Assembly (NCBI RefSeq): GCF_001540865.1
Contig: NC_033637.1
Span: 10,037,078-10,101,077 of the forward strand
Reading direction: 5' to 3'
From: Ananas comosus
Lineage: Eukaryota > Streptophyta > Magnoliopsida > Poales > Bromeliaceae
Length of the DNA: 64,000 bases
In this document: in pieces, positions 26,701 through 35,986 of the stretch
Layout of the letters: each line of letters starts with the position of its first letter
Numbering within the stretch: position 1 is the stretch's first letter
Program-made: the position numbers and the translations under genes
The notes under the pieces: generated by a model
Told to the model about the DNA's origin: nothing
The model's database searches: none
The model's input: only the letters and a program-made list of their open reading frames with translations

Positions 26701-29039
26701 CAATGGAATGGTCACAATAGAAGGAAAAATATTTGTATCACCTGGCACTTGAAGTACTAGATCGAAAAGAGCAAAAAATCGATGACTTTATCCTTTCACA
26801 TCTTATGTTTAATATGTCATCAACACACTTTGAACTTGAAAGAAATATACTTGATCATGAGGGACAAGCAACCTAGGAAACACATATATTTCAGTTGTGT
26901 TCAGGATGTTTTGTGCCAGATACATATCCTACGATAGCAAGACACTACCAACACATATCTGACATGTTCAATTTGTGTTTTTAAGTTGTGTCATGCCCAT
27001 AACATGTCTGTTTGTCCTCCTCATTCAACATGTTCCATAGCATGTCTGTTGCATATGCCCTCAGGATCAAGGACATCCATTATTATAATTAATTAAACCT
27101 AATATAGTTATTATTTTGTTTTATATATTTGTCAAATCAGGAATATCAATTTCTTTTGATAAGTGAAGAAATTATTATGAAAATGTTATTTCTTTTAGAA
27201 ACGTAATGAGAATGTATTTAGTTCGACACTTTTTCTTCTGAAAATTAATATTTTCAAACTTAATATTATCATTAACAATTTCAGCGCGTTGTCTGTATCC
27301 TATATTTTCAAAGTTGAATGAGTCGACTGTGCGTGCTCTTTAGTCCCTTGTCCTTTGTCTGTATCTGTGTGCCTAGCATGCAACAAACATGCGATCGACA
27401 TGTGATATTAGGGTGGAGGATAGTTGACATATAATGGACTAGTAACAAACATTTTCCCTGTGTCAGCCTAGGTAACTTGTCCCACATGGACATGACAAGG
27501 GCACAGGCATTTTTGAAGTGTCTGTGTTTCGCATGTTGGCACCAATTTGCAGGTTTCTCCTCACATTTAGTGATTGAGAGAGTGGAGATTCATGTATTCT
27601 GCTCGTGTCAAATCTAGTGGCTTTAGCTTCTGGACTGGGTTAGACTTCAAGAGGCGTGTTAGGTCCTAAGTTGGAAGCGGGGTTGTAACCCAAAATAACT
27701 GATAGGTGATGGGAAATCGTGTTATGGGATCAAACTATTTGAAACAAAAGAACATGTAATATGTGTTAAATGTTGAAGCGTCAAAACAAGCCATTAGGCT
27801 GTTCTCTTGATGTGCAATTGTAGTGTTTCAGCTGCTCTTTTGACAAGAAATTTTCCCAGTGCAGAGTTTTCTATATGGGCAATTGCTTTTCATGGAATCA
27901 ACTTAATTTACAGTGCATATATCACTGCTGATCACAGTGAGCTCTTGATTCAAGTTCCTATTATAATTTTAATAAAATTCAATAGATTTTCTAGAGAACT
28001 AAGCTTTTATATGATGAACTCGAATTCTTTTTTCCCAATGTCACAAAAAGAAAAGAAAAAAGACACCTATAAAAGTAGATCATTTGGACCGGAGGTTTAA
28101 ATATATCATATGTGGATGGTTTCTCAAATTGGGGTTGTTTTCTTCTTCTTTGGTCTTTTGTTCTTCTGTCTGATGCTTTTCTATTTTTTTTTTGCTTTCA
28201 GGTGTTTGCTTCTTTGCTGAGAAAAATTTGTGGAGGGAGATCAGCAAATGAGATGTATACACATTCAGATCCCTGTTGTTTAGGAGCTGTTCAATTGTTT
28301 TCTTTTCTATTATTATATATTCAACTGTTCCATCTGTAGTTTAACTATTCGAGAGCTGTTGGAGAGAAGTCAGAAAGTGATAGAAACAAATGCGAGTGAG
28401 GAATATGATTCAGTTATTCTCTTTTTTTTTTTTTTCCTTCCTGCCATCATTTAATTCCAGATAATTAATTTATCTTCCTATTTTTTATCAGTTTTGACTT
28501 TCCTCAGATTGGTCACTTCTATTGAGATTCGCAAGAATGAGGAGTTCTACTGGCCATTTTTGGGCGAGATGGAGCACAAAACAATTATTGATGTTCGGAC
28601 TGCGACCGCATTCTAACTAATGCAAATCAGCAAAAACTTTTTAGCTGTTCGAACTATATATCCAACCATTTTCTTTAACTTCTTTCTGGCATTGTTGATT
28701 TGCTAACAGTACTGCAAGGAGGAAGTTGTCCAGATGGGAAAGGACGCCGATATTATCCATGCCACCGCTCTCGCGAATGCGTTCGGCGTTCCGATACATG
28801 TAGTGAGTCTCGATACATCCTTTTCGTCTGGCAAAGTAGGACCGGATTACGTTCTCTCTCCAAGAAATGGGACCAAAGATGTTAGTAATGTTCCGGCTCC
28901 TGGAAGTGGTCCTACCAAGGATGGATCAAGCGCAAGCGAAAGCTCTTCTCCAATGGGTCGACGCCAAGTGCTCACTGTGACCCTACTTTACAGGCCCGGT
29001 CAGTATGACATTATCTATCCTAGGGAGAAGACTTCATGA
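9366..29039 (+). CDS. Triple-otubain gene: three tandem OTU (peptidase C65) modules in one open spliced frame
   Basis: Exons: 9366-9473 (weak donor), 10061-10120, 10614-10679, 10769-10852, 10947-11078, 11946-11998, 12072-12127, 12209-12309, 12560-12882; linker 13203-13326, 13561-13620; 14000-14065, 14162-14245, 14335-14457, 15878-15930, 16012-16067, 16141-16241, 16411-16691; linker 17006-17123; 24889-24954, 25050-25133, 25218-25340, 28202-28254, 28340-28395, 28492-28592, 28710-29039. They sum to 2862 nt, that is 953 codons plus stop, with no frame break. Otubains are cytosolic/nuclear deubiquitinases of about 270 aa, so three in a row is unusual. The joins use AG|GTGAGT donors that overlap a TGA stop after ILYPR. 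If these introns stay unspliced, the first module ends there as an ordinary otubain. The alternative is three tandem genes starting at Met codons in the linkers. Active sites differ between modules (see module entries). The first exon (acidic, Gly5-Asp6 run) is the least certain. Confidence 0.68.
12881..12888 (+). promoter_or_regulatory. Splice donor overlapping the module 1 stop codon
   Basis: The sequence AGGTGAGT can be read as AGG TGA (Arg, stop) or as AG|GTGAGT, a near-ideal 5' splice site. Splicing to the acceptor before 13203 restores Arg and continues in frame for 41 codons. Not splicing ends the protein at ILYPR, exactly where the 40.6 kb otubain ends (ILYPK). Confidence 0.65.
13028..13097 (+). 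repeat. Short tandem duplication (about 35 bp x 2)
   Basis: The segment attgagagagatcaatgc...gcagaaatatt occurs twice in a row in the intron that follows the module 1 last exon. Confidence 0.85.
13203..13620 (+). other. Linker exons between otubain modules 1 and 2
   Basis: Exon 13203-13326 (acceptor aaaagcag, donor AAG|GTGTGT) encodes a basic 41-residue stretch that includes PKRKTPEQSGSL and ASEMPVVEKK. Exon 13561-13620 encodes EIEEKEQLIAFLEDYNIGEK. It matches in length and position the 20-residue exon 10061-10120 of module 1 (ending GNSIGQK). An upstream acceptor at 13521 would add 13 codons in frame. The Met in ASEMPV could be an alternative start. Confidence 0.6.
14000..16691 (+). other. 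Otubain module 2 (catalytic Cys replaced by Ser)
   Basis: Exons 14000-14065, 14162-14245, 14335-14457, 15878-15930, 16012-16067, 16141-16241 and 16411-16691. The active-site block reads RDANSFYRSFIFSYM (codons gat gcc aac agt): Gly is Ala and the nucleophile Cys is Ser. The C-terminal block YRPDHYDILYPR keeps the His. Frames and splice sites are intact, so this is a coherent reading frame lacking only the nucleophile. It should not cleave ubiquitin but could still bind it (inference from Cys-to-Ser changes in cysteine proteases generally). Confidence 0.8.
15101..15604. mobile_element. Foldback MITE in the module 2 intron
   Basis: Left end ttggttaaaatgtatagac and right end acattttaaccaa are inverted copies. 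The inner parts (aaatcatttgatttaggtcc / ggcctaaatcaaatgg) are also inverted, giving arms of about 130 bp around a short core. Confidence 0.8.
16690..16697 (+). promoter_or_regulatory. Splice donor overlapping the module 2 stop codon
   Basis: The same AGGTGAGT arrangement as after module 1. Splicing to the acceptor before 17006 gives Arg and 39 further in-frame codons. Non-splicing terminates at TGA 16693-16695. Confidence 0.62.
17006..17123 (+). other. Linker exon between otubain modules 2 and 3
   Basis: Acceptor tttcatcag, donor AAG|GTAGAG. It encodes 39 residues including WPLKQSGILITSAEDYHRKN, aligned with the first linker (PEQSGSLIAFEEDSRKK). The 20-residue exon that precedes modules 1 and 2 is not seen before module 3. 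Sequence like its flanking intron resumes near 24495 (agctgctctggttcaagtta, compare 13651-13670), so the transposon cluster may have replaced it. Confidence 0.55.
17411..17519. repeat. (CT)n-(TA)n-(TG)n compound microsatellite
   Basis: About 18 CT units, then about 15 TA units, a short TG run and more TA. Long open frames here are low-complexity artefacts. Confidence 0.95.
17516..18402 (+). repeat. Imperfect tandem duplication carrying decayed copies of the linker exon
   Basis: The segment from about 17520 to 17985 is repeated from about 17995 to 18402. Shared landmarks are gcaaata(t/c)agaaaattgca, ccttcataaaattgat, taccaactttgaggtc, cttattcaagatatat and ctaagtggaatagaattc. Each copy contains a sequence like the linker exon: agcttgaccgtctctgctaaagac at 17807 and agcttgaccatctctttcaaagac at 18246. 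Neither fits the gene frame as well as 17006-17123. A smaller repeat (aactttgaggtcagtagttac) lies at 17606 and 17650. Confidence 0.75.
18475..19165. mobile_element. Microsatellite-associated hairpin element 1
   Basis: Ends ttgtgtgcttttagaagcac and gtgcttctaaaagcacacaa are inverted. The interior has the family landmarks gtcgttttcgatg...gcttcc near the left and its inverse near the right. It is flanked by (GA)n/(TA)n on the left and (TA)n on the right. Non-coding. Confidence 0.75.
19186..19714. mobile_element. Microsatellite-associated hairpin element 2
   Basis: Inverted ends cttgtgtgctattaggagca and gtgcttctaataacacacaag. Inner landmarks are gaggcctcggtgctcctaag and its inverse. It lies between (TA)n and (CT)n runs. 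Confidence 0.75.
19785..20303. mobile_element. Microsatellite-associated hairpin element 3
   Basis: Inverted ends gagcagggctactgtgctat and gcatagtagttctgctc. It has the same internal layout as elements 1 and 2, with (CT)n/(TA)n runs on both sides. Confidence 0.75.
20459..20773. mobile_element. Microsatellite-associated hairpin element 4, left part only
   Basis: It starts gagtccggctactatactct, then the family landmark ttgttttcgatgatagagct. It stops at an unresolved base (20774) before any right arm, so it is truncated or the assembly is broken here. Confidence 0.65.
20774..20928. other. GC-rich insert next to an ambiguous base; possible LTR fragment or misassembly
   Basis: A 155-bp GC-rich patch ends in ctcggggcgtgacag, resembling the 3' end of plant Ty3-type LTRs. 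It sits between a truncated hairpin element and (TA)n and is unlike everything around it. Directly after the (TA)n, 20961-21022 is the right end of a different hairpin family (aactcaatagcaccaagcc). Confidence 0.4.
21085..21585. mobile_element. Microsatellite-associated hairpin element 5
   Basis: Left gctaggtctactatactctt and right aagagtatagtagacggact are inverted. Inner landmarks are ataagttgttttcaatggag and its inverse. (TA)n lies before it and (CT)n(TA)n after it. Confidence 0.75.
21645..21853. mobile_element. Short hairpin element 6
   Basis: About 209 bp with ends ttgagctagaatacttccaa and aaaagtattctagctcaa. Inner caccaaagatgtggtgcttt and its inverse. (TA)n flanks both sides. Confidence 0.8.
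21891..22124. mobile_element. Short hairpin element 7, running into an assembly gap
   Basis: Left gtccggctactatactatca and right ggcttggtactattgatag form inverted ends. The right end abuts a run of N. Confidence 0.65.
22124..22148. other. Assembly gap (run of N)
   Basis: About 25 unresolved bases lie between two hairpin elements, probably at a (TA)n/(CT)n microsatellite that could not be assembled. Confidence 0.99.
22149..22648. mobile_element. Microsatellite-associated hairpin element 8, left end lost in gap
   Basis: It begins inside the arm (ctaccaagttgttttcaatg) and ends ggtagcacggaggcctcagt, then ctaccgatagtatac. It is closely similar to element 10. Confidence 0.7.
22713..22965 (+). repeat. 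84-bp tandem repeat, three units
   Basis: The landmark cggcccttggatgaagg occurs at 22771, 22855 and 22939. Units 2 and 3 are nearly identical. Confidence 0.95.
22713..23113. mobile_element. Hairpin element 9 with tandemly triplicated left end
   Basis: The left end (gaactaggctggaatacta..., ggccc ttggatgaagg) is present three times with an exact 84-bp period. The right end (gtgctatcaatagtatcccag) is present once. The core matches elements 6 and 7. Confidence 0.75.
23178..24318. mobile_element. Hairpin element 10, interrupted by element 11
   Basis: Left arm gagctaggctggtatactat, then cggtagcacggaggtctccg. The inner right arm stops at 23701. The true terminus, cctccgtgctaccgatagta then taccaacctagctc, is found at 24281-24318 after element 11. 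The motif cctccgtgctaccgata is present on both sides of element 11. Confidence 0.65.
23737..24280. mobile_element. Microsatellite-associated hairpin element 11, nested in element 10
   Basis: Inverted ends gctactatactcttatgagt and actcataagagtatagtag. Core as in elements 4 and 5. A (TA)n run precedes it, as with the other insertions. Confidence 0.7.
24332..24475. mobile_element. Short hairpin element 12
   Basis: About 145 bp with left agtccagctagggtgctttc and right gaagtagcatatttccaaat as imperfect inverted ends. A (TA)n run precedes it. Confidence 0.5.
24889..29039 (+). other. Otubain module 3 (catalytic His replaced by Gln)
   Basis: Exons 24889-24954, 25050-25133, 25218-25340, 28202-28254, 28340-28395, 28492-28592 and 28710-29039. 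The active-site block GDGNCFYRSFIFSYL is intact. The terminal block reads YRPGQYDIIYPREKTS, codon cag in place of the His codon, so the general base is missing. The donor seen after modules 1 and 2 is changed (AGGGAGAAG), so the frame continues three codons to a TGA and the gene ends. Hydrolysis is predicted to be abolished or very weak. Confidence 0.78.
25341..28201 (+). other. Long intron in module 3
   Basis: This 2.9 kb intron holds a foldback-like stretch at about 25425-25775 (tttgagcttgatttcaacta / inverse near 25730). At 25955-26085 a segment (caattaggtgacatagga, cccacattgg) resembles 14690-14800 in the matching intron of module 2. No gene was recognised elsewhere in it. Confidence 0.5.
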
Positions 29040-31234
29040 GATATTTCCAATACATGTTTGCTAGTAAATTTTGAATAGTAGATCGAATGACGGTTGGTAT
29101 TCAATTGATTGTTGGATTCTTTTGTCGAATGTAAATTCTTCTCCACTTTTCAACAAAATTGTAAATATGAACTCTTCTTACTAAGAAAGATTTCAAGGAT
29201 GCAGAGATTTTATGCGCATTTAGAAGCTAGTACTAGATTGTGAATTCGATTTGGAGCTTTCTCTAAGCAGTTGCCTTGTTCATAAATATGAATGGTTGTC
29301 GACTAAACAGATGTAGATAGTAGTGTTGTATCTTTTAGTTAATGGTAAAGATATATTCACAGTTGATAATTGTGATCTGAGATTCTATATTTTCTGCTGG
29401 ATATATAAACAGTAAACTTCGTCACTGAGTTTTTCGGTAAGCCTTTGCCTCCGTATCAATTAGATAAAAATTGTATCAATTTTTCATTTTGCACTTTATC
29501 GTTTTTGGAATTCTTGTCAAGTTTAGCTGAAAAACTTTCTGAAAGTAAGTTTGTAGATGAATTTCGTTATATTTAATGTACTTGAATCATATAAACAGAA
29601 TAAAATTGTTCAACAAACTATCAACTTTGATAGTATTAGTAGAGGTTACACTAGATCATCTATCTCAAATTTTATATCTATTTTCTAAATTGTAAATTAG
29701 ATATACGCCGCGATGCAAAATAATATGACATGCCATCTCATAATAGGTGATGTTTTGCAATTGAATTCAACCTATTATTCCCAAATATTGGGTCTATTTG
29801 AGACAATGGTAAACTATGTTGACATAATTTTTAATGTAGGAGAGTATGGGAGTCAATGCGTAAAATGCTGGGTTGTTTCGTTTTCTAGTTCAATGCTAAC
29901 ATCATGTGAATATATTATTATTTGATAACTCAAAATATTTTATTATTACTAAAAACTCAAAAAAGACAGGATAAATTTTAAGGCCGTTGCGTAGAATTAT
30001 AACCTCTCTTTTTCTTGTCAGAATTACCATTTCTTTTCATGTTAAAGATTAGAAATTATATATACACTACAATCGAAATGTATATTTTACATTCCACCCA
30101 TCTAATGGATATGTATACTATTTATATACTCTTTTTGGGGTGTATGTCTTACACTCCGCCCATCTAATAGATGGGTGATTCAGCCGGTCATATCGAGATG
30201 ACTGCTGGAGTAACCCCACCTAATAAAATAAATGGGGTGTAAGATTTACACCCACTTTTTGAGTGTGCAGAGAGCATTAATTAAAGTATAATTGTAAATA
30301 TATCATATATGTATCCTTCTAAAATATCATGTATATCTCTAAACTTGACCGCTTATAAATGGTTCAATCGTGGTGATCGAATTGAGCTTCATCTATTTTC
30401 GTCGTCTTATCTAGATTGCCTAATGTTGTTCCGATTTTTCTTACTAAATTTAGTTCACTAATTTAATAAGAGTAATGAAAGGTATATATACCAAGAAGAG
30501 TCTTTTTAAGTCAATATATGTTGGCATTTGGTTAGTCAAGGAGCTATTTACAAGTTTACAATATTAGTTTTTATACTTATTTAGATTAAAAAATTTATGA
30601 AATTTAATGATTCTATCAATTTTAACAGTTCATTGGTCCAATTTTATTTGCTAAGAAATAATTAAAATTATTAACTTTCTTACAATTATTCATGAATTTA
30701 ATAAAATCTCTCTCTCTCTCTCTCTACTAAAATCATTTTAAATCTAAAAACTAGTAATTAAAGAGGTCGTAATAAAAAAAATATTGAAGTTGAGGACCTC
30801 ATTTCAAATATGCATAGAGTTGAGGGGGTCTTCATATATTTTTACTTGCACTCTTCCCATGCATCTTAGGTGGAATTTTTTTCAAAAATTACGCTAAGGC
30901 GCAATATTAGCATCGAAACAGTAACTTTTGTTAATTATAATGATAATGTAGATGGCCGAAATCAGTATTAAAAAAATTTTGTAAAAATTACAAATTTAAT
31001 TAATAAAAAATTAGAGGCCTAATTAAAAATTAGAAAAATAGAGAAATGCTAAGTCTACCATATAAAATGGTTGGAAATAATACATTCCTCTTCTCCCACC
31101 TAAGGTTGCTTTTAGATTTTAGTATTATAAAAATAAAAAAATAAAAAAATGAAAAGTACTAGTTTGTAAAATTTGGCCTCTGGATGGTCATGCTGAAAGA
31201 TTGCAATTCAAAGAGTAGGTTATAATAAGGAAAA
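29040..31234. other. 3' flank and intergenic DNA after the triple otubain gene
   Basis: The first few hundred bases would hold the 3' UTR. The rest is AT-rich, with a small inverted arrangement around 30085-30250 (ccacccatctaatgg...ggtgtaagatttacaccc). No gene is supported. Confidence 0.5.
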
Positions 31235-33413
31235 GTCTACCTGGACACCCTCTTGTTGGTGTATATCCTACAACCTGAAGATCCAATGGGTGAGATTAAG
31301 TATTGACTAAAAGAGGGTATAAGCTCACCCTTTTTTTCCAAATCGAAGCCCTACTACTCTCTCTTTCTATGTTTCTCGCACCGAAGTATCGCTCTCGCTC
31401 TCTTTCTCTGTCTCTCGCATCGAAATATCGCTCTCACTCTCTCTCGCGCCCTCGCCTCTCTCTCGCTCTCGCGCTCTCCTCTCTCTCTCTTGCTCACAAG
31501 TCCCTCTATAGGGCAGAAGGTCAGCAGGGAGGGCCCTCGTTCCATACATTGTCGCGCTCGGTAGAACTACTACTCTCTCTTTTTCTGTCTCTCGCACCGA
31601 AGTATCGCTCTCGCTCTCTTTCTCTCTCTCGCACCGAAATATCGCTCTCACTCTCTCTCGCACTCTCGCATCTCTCTCGCTCTTGCGCTCTCCTCTCTCT
31701 CTTGCTCACAGGTCCCTCCATCGGGCAGAAGGTCAGCAGGGAGGGCTCTCGTTCCATACATTGTCGCGCTCGGTAGCACTACTACTCTCTCTTTCTCTGT
31801 CTCTCGCACCGAAGTATCACTCTCGCTCTCTTTCTCTGTCTCTCGCACCGAAATATCGCTCTCACTCTCTCTCGCGCCCTCGCTTCTCTCTCGCTCTCGC
31901 GCTCTCCTTTCTCTCTTGGTCACAGGTCCCTCCATCGGGCATAAGGTCAGCAGGGAGGGCCCTCGTTCCATACATTGTCGCGCTCGGTAGAAGCTCCTGT
32001 TCCAAGCCGTCTCGGAGCTGTCTCTCGCCCTTGCCTCTCTCTATTAGTAGGAGGTCACCTCTCAATCGCTTGTACGACGGTCCACACCGCTCTCCTGTCT
32101 ATCCCAGTACCTGTCACTCATTCATTCGCTCGTGGGCGTCCGAAATTGGAAACGATTTCGGAGCTATTGGCTACAACCTAAATAGAGGACTCAACTCAAA
32201 CAGAGGATTATTTTAATTCTTATAATCTTTTATTCTCAATTTTTTATTTAATATAAAATTTATATTTTGAGGGTTTAGAGTTCCAGCTTCGATTTGTCTT
32301 TACGTGCTGCGGACTTCGTCACCGACTAGCTGATTCATTATATTTTAGAACACTGCTGGTATATTTTATTTTTGGTTGCATTTATAAAAATAAAGGGTTT
32401 ACGGTTAGAATTAGGGTTTAGGGTTTAAAAGTTGCTTTCACAGTCACACACCTATACTCCATGCATTTCATAAAATTTTGTTTGGTTTAGGATAGAAAAC
32501 TGTATTCATTACAAATATACAAATTACGCATATGATTAAGTTTGATTTCGTTTGAATAGCAAAAATGTATAGAAAATATGTATTAATTACTAGTATATTC
32601 TCTTATGGCTTGATAGAACGGTGCTATGTGGTTTTAAGAGTTAGTTTGCTACACTTTCTATCACTGTAATAGAGAGACTTGAATACGAAATTATGGAGAA
32701 AAAATGCTACAGCTGAAACAAAATTAAACTTAACCAAATTCAGAAAAATAGTAATTAATGACCTATACATCTATCTACTCAAGCAAAAAAAATCCTATTA
32801 ATACAAAATATTATTAAGTATAGAAAATTTTCAATAAAACACAATTATAATAAAAATACATCATCTGTTAACTAGTAAATCATAGTCCAAATCAGTGAAA
32901 AAATAGTGAAAGAATTCACCATAATTAAAAATTAATAATTTACTCAAAAATATTACAAAATATTGAAAAATTAAGTGAATCAATGAGTTTAAATGAAGCA
33001 ATGAATTTTTTAATTAGTTCAAATGAAAAAAATGCGTTCAAATTAAAGGAAAAAATTACAAGTTACTCACTGCTGCATTCGTGTGGGGCGTACGTCCGGA
33101 TAGGGCTAAGAATCGCAGCTCTACAACTCCAGCTGAAAATAGAGAAAGAGACTGTGAGGATGACCATACTACATGAGTTCGCCGAAAAATGGGCTAAGGA
33201 TGAAGAAAACGAGAGAGAGGATGTAGAGATGGAGAAAAGAGGAGGGAGCGGGCAGAGGATGTCCGGGAGGAAAAGAGGGAAAGAGGAAAAGTGTAGGAAA
33301 AAGAAAGGGCAGAATGAAATATCAAATTTTTTTTAAAAAAATTATATTAATCTCAGCCCTTGGATCTTCAGGTTGTAGGATGTGCACCTCTTATAGGGTT
33401 GTTCCGGTAACAC
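31235..33413. mobile_element. Non-autonomous terminal-inverted-repeat element with internal triplication
   Basis: The left end reads gtctacctggacaccc, then atcctacaacctgaagatcc. The right end read inward is gtgttaccggaac, then catcctacaacctgaagatcc. The terminal repeats are imperfect, about 65 bp. A clear target duplication was not found, so the superfamily is uncertain (Mutator-like possible). No transposase was seen. It contains the GC-rich tandem repeat and a short open frame at 32983-33336 (Lys/Glu-rich, unrecognised). Confidence 0.6.
31351..31990 (+). repeat. Three tandem units of about 213 bp, CT/CG-rich
   Basis: Units start at 31351, 31567 and 31779 with ctactactctctctt. Each contains ctctcgcaccgaagtatc and ends near cattgtcgcgctcggtag. 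Open frames on both strands follow from the Ser/Arg/Leu-biased composition and are not evidence of a protein. Confidence 0.92.
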
Positions 33414-33599
33414 AACTCTTGTAATAATCCTAACATTGCTTATGGTGTAAATAACCTTTTTTTTATTTTTTTTCTTTTTCTTTTACTACTGTACAATCTT
33501 AGCATTTTTGTTCACACTATTGGACCATTCCCGTTCTTGTAATTATTATAACTGTAAGGATAAAAGTGCAAAATTCCCCAATTAAGATATGTTCCCTTT

Positions 33600-33731
33600 T
33601 ATTCTCTTCCCCTGTGCGTGTTTCTCGGGAAGGTGCGGTGCGGAGTGCGAGATCGAAGTGCCCCCGATCTCGTCGACATTTCTCCGCGCTTTGATCTCTA
33701 GGGCTCTTCTCCTAATCCGATTTCGAATCAG
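33600..33731 (+). promoter_or_regulatory. Probable 5' leader exon of the syntaxin gene
   Basis: A GC-rich stretch ends in a good donor (cgaatcag|gtatgatc). The long intron that follows is T-rich and ends at the acceptor gcag before 35985, two bases ahead of the start codon. A leader exon with a long 5' intron is common in plant genes. The exact 5' end is not visible. Confidence 0.5.
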
Positions 33732-35984
33732 GTATGATCTTTGTGCGAATTTAGTCTGATTATGGGGAAAATTATTGTTTAATTTCGCGATCGTTGGTAT
33801 GTTTTCTTTCGCAATTTGAGTTGATTATGGAGAAGATCATAGCGATCATAGGTTTGATTTTATTTTCTTAGCGATTTGAGTTGCTTATGGAGAAATTTTG
33901 GGTTTAGTTTAGTGGCCGTAGCATGATCTTTTGAGCAATTCGAGCAGGTTATGGAGAAAATTAGGGTTTGATTTCGTGATCATAGGTATGATTTCTTATG
34001 CAATTTAACTTGGGTATGGAGAAAATTAAGGTTTAATTTTGCGATCATGTAGTTGATTTAGCGTTGCCTTTTAGGTTTATCATTTTGATTTCATAGATTT
34101 TCATAAGCTTAGTTGAATTATGATGGATTTTTGGGGACTTATTTGGCGTGTTAGGGTCTTCCTTTTTTTAATGTGTTATCTTTTCGATTTTTTTGTTGGA
34201 AACGAGATTATTTATTGCCTTTGGTTAATTGGATATTAAAAATAGGCGCTTTTTGTTATTTGCTTTGAATTTTCCATTTTTAATGTGAAATAGAGCTCTT
34301 ATGTGATATCTTAGATCTGCTTCTTAATTTGTTTGAGGAATTATGACATCTGTGTGTGGTTTATGACACTAATGCTTATCTTTTAGCTCAATACCCTGTC
34401 ATTATGGTGATGTTGGTTGGTGTAGAAAGAGTTTTACTGTTTGTGAAAAATGTAACTTTTGCGCGATCTAAATTTAAGTCATTGTCTTTAATCTAAATGA
34501 TTTGATTTGCCACTATAATTAGGTGATCTATTTGTTTGCTAGCTTATTTATTATCAGTTGGCTAGTTGTTCGCTTATGTTTCTATAGGTGAAGTATTTAC
34601 TTTTGTGCGCTTCTGTTTCTATAGATCTCGAGGATAGATTGCTTGTCATTGCCTTCGGTACTACGTTTTATAGGTTTAATCTTTTGTTTTTTTCCTAATT
34701 TATTTGTTGATCTGATCAGATTTATATAGAGTTCTGATACTTGGGTTCTCCTTATTTCTGTGATTGTGTTTCTCTTGGGATCGATTGAGAAGCCAGGTAG
34801 GGAATGGAATGATGGTTCTTGTTAAGAATTGCAGCTAATAGTTTGGAAAGAGGACATTTACATTATTGCTGAAGGGATGAGGAATAATTTAGTTCTAGCT
34901 TATATTTTTGGAATCCCGCCATAAATAAGAACTAATAAAAGTATTATTAAAAATAAGCTTAGCATTTTTTCCTCAAAAAAAAAAAAAAAAGCTAAGCATT
35001 TAGAATGTGGCAGATTTGAACTAATGGCCACTAAAATAAATCTACGGAAACATAATCAATGTTCAAGATCCTATATAGGAAAATGAAGAAGGTTGTATAG
35101 CTACTGTCTAAGAATTTATGATCCAAATTCAATTAGCGGTGATATGTTCATTTGGGGAAGAAATGGGAACAGCTAGTAAGTAGCAACTTTTGCAAAGCAA
35201 TAATCCAAGTTCCTTATACAATTGTTTAAGAAAACTTATGCTTCACCGATAATTAGTGTTTTAGTCATGTGAATTATAGTGGAAACTTTGTAGCATTCTT
35301 GTTCGTTTATTACCTTTTCGTCTTTTTGTTTTTAGACTTTTTTATATTGGTATATTCTCCAGTTCGTCAGGTCTAATATCTCGGATCTAGTGTTGCTGTT
35401 ATCATAGCCATACAAAGTTATTTAATTGTTAAACTACAAAACTAATTGTTCATTTGTGTTTCGGATCCTTACCAACACGGTGACAAAATTCTCCTGTATT
35501 ATCGGGAAAAAAAAAAAAGAAAATCTCATGGAGTGCGAACTTTTACCAGATGAATATTTTTTTTTTTTCTGAATTCTTCATCTGTTGATGGATGATGAGA
35601 AGAATCACAAGAACTATGAACAATCTAGAGATTATTGAAATCATCCTAGGAAATTTTGATTATATGGCGAAATTAGGTTATTCTTTAACTATTTTTATGC
35701 TGAAAATGAAACATGATAAAATGATTTGCATAGAAAATTCATTATTATATAATTTATTGCCATATATCTGCACTTCATTCATTGAATTACTCTATAATTT
35801 ATTGCCATATATCTGCACTTCATTCATTGAATTACTCTCCCTCATATATTTTCTTTTCCCTTTCAAACCCATCGAACTACCAAAATTTTTTCCGAATGCT
35901 GAACTCGGGATGTTGATTACTGATGTTTGTGATTTCATAGAGAAGTAATATTACTTTGATAATGTTACTGTGCTTTTTCTGCAG
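33732..35984 (+). other. Leader intron of the syntaxin gene
   Basis: A 2.25 kb T-rich intron without coding signal. It includes a 45-bp tandem duplication at about 35745-35840 (ttgccatatatctgcacttc, twice). Confidence 0.5.
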
Positions 35985-35986
35985 CC

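Noticed and set aside
31303..32216. Several long overlapping open frames on both strands
   Set aside because: They come from the CT/CG-rich tandem units; repeated Ser-Leu-Ser or Arg-Glu-Arg strings on both strands are composition artefacts.
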